From: GWB2-37-7 sp942492835
GTDB lineage: Bacteria; Bacillota; Clostridia; Lutisporales; Lutisporaceae
Reading direction: 5' to 3'
Assembly: GCA_942492835.1 (NCBI GenBank)
Contig: OW818645.1
Location: 3,720,001-3,784,000 of the forward strand
Length of the DNA stretch: 64,000 nt
This document shows positions 60,206 through 64,000 of the stretch, piece by piece. Both the position numbers and the translations under genes were made by a program. The stretch's first letter is position 1, and every line of letters begins with the position of its first letter. The notes under the pieces were generated by a model. That model made no database searches. It was not told where the DNA came from and was given only the letters and a program-made list of their open reading frames with translations.

Positions 60206-61969
60206 TTGAGCATCGGAAGAATTATGAAAGTTTCAGGACCTTTGGTTATTGCAGAAGGAATGGAACATGCAAAAATGTTTGACGTTGTAAGGGTTGGAGA
60301 GAAAAAGCTCATCGGTGAAATCATCGAAATGAGAGGAGATAAGGCTTCAATCCAAGTATATGAGGAAACTTCAGGTATTGGTCCTGGAGGTCCTGTAGTA
60401 ACAACAGAGGAACCACTTAGTGTTGAACTGGCACCAGGCTTAATGACTGCTATGTTTGATGGTATTCAAAGACCACTTGAATTTATAGCAAAACAAGCAG
60501 GAGACTTTATCACAAGAGGTATAGATGTTCCTGTTCTTGATAGAGGTAAGAAGTGGAGCTTTACACCAGTTAAAAAATCTGGAGATAAAGTATACGCAGG
60601 GGACATAATAGGTAAAGTACAAGAAACTACAATTGTTGAACATAGAGTAATGGTTCCAGTAGGAATAGAAGGCGAAATTGTTGAAATTAAGTCCGGAGAT
60701 TTTACAATAATTGATGTTATCGCTAAGATAAAGAACAAAAATGGTGAAATCAAAGACATAATTATGCTTCAAAAATGGCCTGTTAGAAGAGGAAGACCTT
60801 ATACAAGCAAGCTTGCTCCAGAAGAACCTATGATAACAGGACAGAGAGTAATAGATACATTTTTCCCTGTTGCAAAGGGCGGAACTGCATGTGTTCCAGG
60901 ACCATTTGGAAGCGGAAAAACAGTTGTTCAACACCAGCTTGCTAAGTGGGCTGATGCAGAAATAATAGTATACATAGGCTGCGGAGAGCGTGGAAATGAG
61001 ATGACTGACGTTCTAATGGAATTCCCAGAGTTAAAGGATCCAAAAACTGGGGAGCCATTGATGAAAAGAACTGTTCTTATTGCAAATACCTCCAACATGC
61101 CAGTTGCAGCACGTGAAGCTTCAATATATACAGGTATTACAATTGCCGAGTATTTCAGAGATATGGGCTATTCAGTTGCAGTAATGGCTGACTCCACATC
61201 AAGATGGGCAGAGGCACTGAGAGAAATGTCTGGTCGTCTTGAGGAAATGCCTGGTGAAGAAGGATATCCTGCATACTTAAGCTCACGTCTTGCAGAATTT
61301 TATGAAAGAGCAGGAAAGTTTGTATGCCTTGGAAGTGAAAACAGAATAGGAGCTCTAACTGTTATAGGTGCGGTATCACCTCCAGGTGGAGATCTTTCAG
61401 AGCCTGTAACACAAGCAACGCTTAAGGTTGTAAAGGTATTCTGGGGACTTGATGCTAACCTTGCATACAGGAGACATTTCCCTGCTATAGACTGGTTGCA
61501 GAGTTATTCACTATACCTTGATAAAGTTGCTCCTTCTATTGAAAAAAGTGGAATTAAGGGATGGGCAGCAATGGAACAAGAAGCTATGAGAATACTTGAA
61601 GAGGAATCAGAGCTAGATGAAATCGTTAGGCTTGTTGGTATAGATGCTCTATCAGAAAAGGATAGACTTACTCTTGAATCTGCAAGATCTCTAAGGGAAG
61701 ATTATTTACATCAGAATGCTTTCCATGAGGTAGATACATATACGTCAATACCAAAGCAACAAAAGATGCTAGGATTAATACTTGATTTTGATGAACATGG
61801 TCACAGGGCATTAGAAGAAGGAGTATATCTAAGTAAGATCCTTTCCCTGCCTGTAAGAGAGAAAATATCAAGAGCAAAGTATATACCAGAAACTGAATTA
61901 AATAAAATAAATGAAATATCTGCTACTCTCAAACAGGAAATTGAATCTTTAATGGGGGAGGCGAAATAA
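60206..61969 (+). CDS. ntpA: V-type ATPase catalytic subunit A
   Basis: Catalytic ATPase subunit of 587 aa. It has the beta-barrel N-terminal domain (SIGRIMKVSGPLVIAEGM), the bulge domain typical of V-type A subunits, and P-loop GPFGSGKTVVQHQ. The ADSTSRWAEALREMSGRLEEMPGEEGYPAYLSSRLAEFYERAG catalytic segment is followed by a helical C-terminal domain. TTG at 60206 follows AAGGAAGG and gives the normal N-terminus; an upstream in-frame start at 60134 would add foreign sequence inside the F gene. Confidence 0.97.
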   Translation: MSIGRIMKVSGPLVIAEGMEHAKMFDVVRVGEKKLIGEIIEMRGDKASIQVYEETSGIGPGGPVVTTEEPLSVELAPGLMTAMFDGIQRPLEFIAKQAGDFITRGIDVPVLDRGKKWSFTPVKKSGDKVYAGDIIGKVQETTIVEHRVMVPVGIEGEIVEIKSGDFTIIDVIAKIKNKNGEIKDIIMLQKWPVRRGRPYTSKLAPEEPMITGQRVIDTFFPVAKGGTACVPGPFGSGKTVVQHQLAKWADAEIIVYIGCGERGNEMTDVLMEFPELKDPKTGEPLMKRTVLIANTSNMPVAAREASIYTGITIAEYFRDMGYSVAVMADSTSRWAEALREMSGRLEEMPGEEGYPAYLSSRLAEFYERAGKFVCLGSENRIGALTVIGAVSPPGGDLSEPVTQATLKVVKVFWGLDANLAYRRHFPAIDWLQSYSLYLDKVAPSIEKSGIKGWAAMEQEAMRILEEESELDEIVRLVGIDALSEKDRLTLESARSLREDYLHQNAFHEVDTYTSIPKQQKMLGLILDFDEHGHRALEEGVYLSKILSLPVREKISRAKYIPETELNKINEISATLKQEIESLMGEAK

Positions 61970-63364
61970 ATGCTTAAGGAATATAGAACCATTACCGAGG
62001 TTGCAGGTCCTTTAATGCTTGTAGAAAAAGTTGAAGGTGCAACTTATAATGAACAGGTTGAAATAGAAACACAAACTGGTGAAATAAGACGTGGAAAAAT
62101 ACTAGAAATAACAGAGGATAAGGCATTAATACAGTTATTTGAAAGTTCAGCTGGTATTAACCTTAAAGATAGTAAGGTTAGATTTTTAGGAAAGGCCCTG
62201 GAGCTTGGTTTATCAATAGATATGCTTGGAAGAGTATTTAATGGACTTGGAAAACCAAAGGATGGAGGACCTAAAATAATACCTGAGAAAAGGGTTGATA
62301 TAGAAGGGGAACCAATTAATCCTGTATCTAGAGATTATCCATCAGAGTTTATACAAACAGGTATTTCTGCTATAGATGGACTAAATACTCTTGTTAGAGG
62401 ACAAAAGCTGCCTATATTCTCAGCTTCTGGACTTCCACACTCAAAGCTAGCTGCTCAGATTGCAAGACAGGCAAAGGTTTTAGGAACAGAAGGAAAATTC
62501 GCTGTTGTGTTTGCTGCAATGGGAATAACCTTTGAAGAAGCTGATTTCTTTATTGAAGACTTCAAGAAAACAGGTGCTATAGACAGAGCAGTATTGTTTA
62601 TGAATCTTGCAAATGACCCTGTTGTTGAGAGAATTGCTACACCTAGAATGGCTTTAACTTGTGCTGAATACCTTGCATATGAGAAGGATATGCATGTTCT
62701 GGTTATAATGACAGACATGACAAACTATGCAGAGGCGCTAAGAGAGGTTTCTGCAGCAAGAAAGGAAGTACCAGGAAGACGTGGATATCCAGGATACCTT
62801 TATACTGACCTTGCAACTCTTTATGAAAGAGCAGGTAGAATAAGGGGAAGAAAGGGTTCAATAACACAGATTCCTATACTTACAATGCCTGAGGATGACA
62901 AGACTCATCCAATACCTGACCTTACAGGATATATTACAGAGGGACAAATAATACTAAGTCGTGAACTTAATAGAAGAGGATTAATGCCTCCTATAGATGT
63001 TTTACCATCTCTTTCAAGACTTAAAGATAAAGGTATAGGAAAAAATAAGACTAGAGAAGATCATGCTGATACAATGAATCAGTTGTTTTCTGCATATGCC
63101 CAAGGCAAACAAGCAAAGGAGCTTGCTGTAATACTTGGAGAATCAGCGTTATCTGATACAGATAAGCTGTTTGCTAAGTTTGCAGATCAATTTGAGAAAC
63201 GTTATGTTTCACAAGGGGAATATACAAATAGAACAATAGAAGAGACATTAAATCTAGGCTGGGATCTTCTATCAATACTTCCAAGGGGAGAGCTCAAGAG
63301 AATTAAAGATGAGTATATTGACAAGTATCTTCCCAAAAGAGGGGCCGATAGAGGGGATGAATAG
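61970..63364 (+). CDS. ntpB: V-type ATPase regulatory subunit B
   Basis: A 464-aa non-catalytic nucleotide-binding subunit. The P-loop is replaced by SASGLPHSKLAAQIARQA, as expected for B subunits. It also has NLANDPVVERIATPRMALT and VLPSLSRLKDKGIG. The ATG abuts the A stop, with the ribosome site GGGGGAGG inside the A gene, so A and B are made in a coupled way for the A3B3 ring. Confidence 0.97.
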   Translation: MLKEYRTITEVAGPLMLVEKVEGATYNEQVEIETQTGEIRRGKILEITEDKALIQLFESSAGINLKDSKVRFLGKALELGLSIDMLGRVFNGLGKPKDGGPKIIPEKRVDIEGEPINPVSRDYPSEFIQTGISAIDGLNTLVRGQKLPIFSASGLPHSKLAAQIARQAKVLGTEGKFAVVFAAMGITFEEADFFIEDFKKTGAIDRAVLFMNLANDPVVERIATPRMALTCAEYLAYEKDMHVLVIMTDMTNYAEALREVSAARKEVPGRRGYPGYLYTDLATLYERAGRIRGRKGSITQIPILTMPEDDKTHPIPDLTGYITEGQIILSRELNRRGLMPPIDVLPSLSRLKDKGIGKNKTREDHADTMNQLFSAYAQGKQAKELAVILGESALSDTDKLFAKFADQFEKRYVSQGEYTNRTIEETLNLGWDLLSILPRGELKRIKDEYIDKYLPKRGADRGDE

Positions 63365-63366
63365 AT

Positions 63367-63996
63367 ATGAGACTCAACGTAAATCCAACCAGAATGGAGC
63401 TGTCTCGTCTTAAAAAAAGGTTAAAAACTGCATCAAGAGGACATAAGCTTTTAAAGGATAAGCAGGACGAATTAATGAAAAGATTCATTGATCTTGTAAG
63501 AAAGAACAATGAATTAAGGCTTAGCGTTGAGGATAAGCTTACATCAGCTTTAAAGGAATTCACCATGGCAAAGGCTGTTATGTCTACTGAAATGTTTGAA
63601 GAGGCACTTATTATGCCTACTGAAAAGATAGAGCTTGACATAACTAAAAAAAATATCATGAGCGTAAATGTTCCTGTTATGAAGTTTGTAAGAGCGGCTA
63701 AAGAAGGTGCAAGCATATATCCCTATGGTTTTGCACAAACCTCTGGAGAACTGGACGGAGCAATAAAAAAGCTAAATGATATATTACCAAATCTTTTAGA
63801 GCTTGCCGAGGTAGAAAAGGCATGCCAGCTAATGGCTGATGAAATTGAGAAAACAAGAAGAAGAGTCAACGCTCTTGAATATGTTATGATTCCTCAACTA
63901 GAAGAAACAATAAAGTACATTACTATGAAGCTGGAAGAAAACGAAAGAGGAAACCTCATAAGACTTATGAAGGTAAAAACTATGATTAACAAATAA
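63367..63996 (+). CDS. ntpD: V-type ATPase subunit D
   Basis: Central rotor subunit of 209 aa: a long antiparallel coiled coil. The N-terminal NVNPTRMELSRLKKRLKTASRGHKLLKDKQDELMKRF and C-terminal RRRVNALEYVMIPQLEETIKYI are family signatures. ATG at 63367 is 2 nt after the B stop. The gene ends 4 nt before the window edge, so whether more operon genes follow cannot be seen. Confidence 0.96.
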   Translation: MRLNVNPTRMELSRLKKRLKTASRGHKLLKDKQDELMKRFIDLVRKNNELRLSVEDKLTSALKEFTMAKAVMSTEMFEEALIMPTEKIELDITKKNIMSVNVPVMKFVRAAKEGASIYPYGFAQTSGELDGAIKKLNDILPNLLELAEVEKACQLMADEIEKTRRRVNALEYVMIPQLEETIKYITMKLEENERGNLIRLMKVKTMINK

Positions 63997-64000
63997 ATCT

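Noticed and set aside
1..64000. CRISPR arrays, tRNA or rRNA genes, insertion sequences, prophage genes
   Set aside because: I saw no spaced direct-repeat array, no cloverleaf or rRNA sequence and no transposase or phage structural gene on either strand.

Overview
The window is low-GC, gene-dense DNA from a spore-forming, anaerobic member of the Clostridia (Firmicutes). The evidence is the sporulation genes spoIIGA, sigE, sigG and spoIVA, a class III (oxygen-sensitive) ribonucleotide reductase, glycyl-radical and radical-SAM enzymes, strong Shine-Dalgarno sites with many GTG/TTG starts, a T-box leader, and an operon for a V-type ATPase whose proteolipid carries the sodium-ligand residues. I see no rRNA, tRNA, CRISPR array, prophage or insertion sequence. 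Genus cannot be fixed from the sequence alone.

Layout. 1-9.8 kb is the division/cell-wall and early sporulation cluster: end of ftsW, murG, murA, ftsQ/divIB, two tandem DUF881 genes, sbp, ftsZ, spoIIGA-sigE, sigG and a ylmC-type gene. 9.9-13.0 kb is nrdR-nrdD-nrdG. 13.1-17.1 kb is a heterodimeric ABC exporter behind a 32-codon leader peptide and a tandem-terminator attenuator. 17.1-18.1 kb is cysE under a T-box. 18.2-27.4 kb holds pgeF and the phosphate regulon (phoP-phoR, pstS, pstC, pstA, pstB, phoU). Here a foreign-looking AAA/DUF4143 ATPase gene separates pstS from pstC, each half has its own 11-bp-phased Pho-box array, and pstC carries a +1 frameshift in a C run.

27.6-31.0 kb (minus strand) is a DeoR-type regulator, an unusual membrane transporter and a TIM-barrel enzyme of unknown substrate. 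31.3-33.4 kb is a BlaR1/BlaI-like pair with an operator lying inside its promoter. 33.5-36.9 kb has a fossil of a sigma-54 activator followed by a glycyl-radical enzyme and its activase that look like trans-4-hydroxy-L-proline dehydratase. 37-49 kb is mixed housekeeping: DegV, a 2-hydroxyacid dehydrogenase, a DUF512 radical-SAM protein, der, plsY, gpsA, spoIVA, speD and two tandem M29 aminopeptidases. 49-55 kb holds a zinc-phospholipase-like protein, an ABC-F ATPase, a ferritin-like protein, a radical-SAM protein and nth. 55.5-64.0 kb is the complete V-ATPase operon (G-like, I, K, E, C, F, A, B, D).

The most interesting non-textbook signals are the leader-peptide attenuator before the ABC exporter, a roughly 150-bp intergenic repeat present in two inverted copies (before spoIVA and fused to the 3' end of nth), the likely ATT start codon of pgeF, the paired Pho-box arrays around an inserted ATPase gene, a possible ~100-nt small RNA downstream of phoU, and the uncharacterised DeoR/transporter/TIM-barrel operon. 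All domain assignments come from reading the sequence against remembered families. No database search was run.
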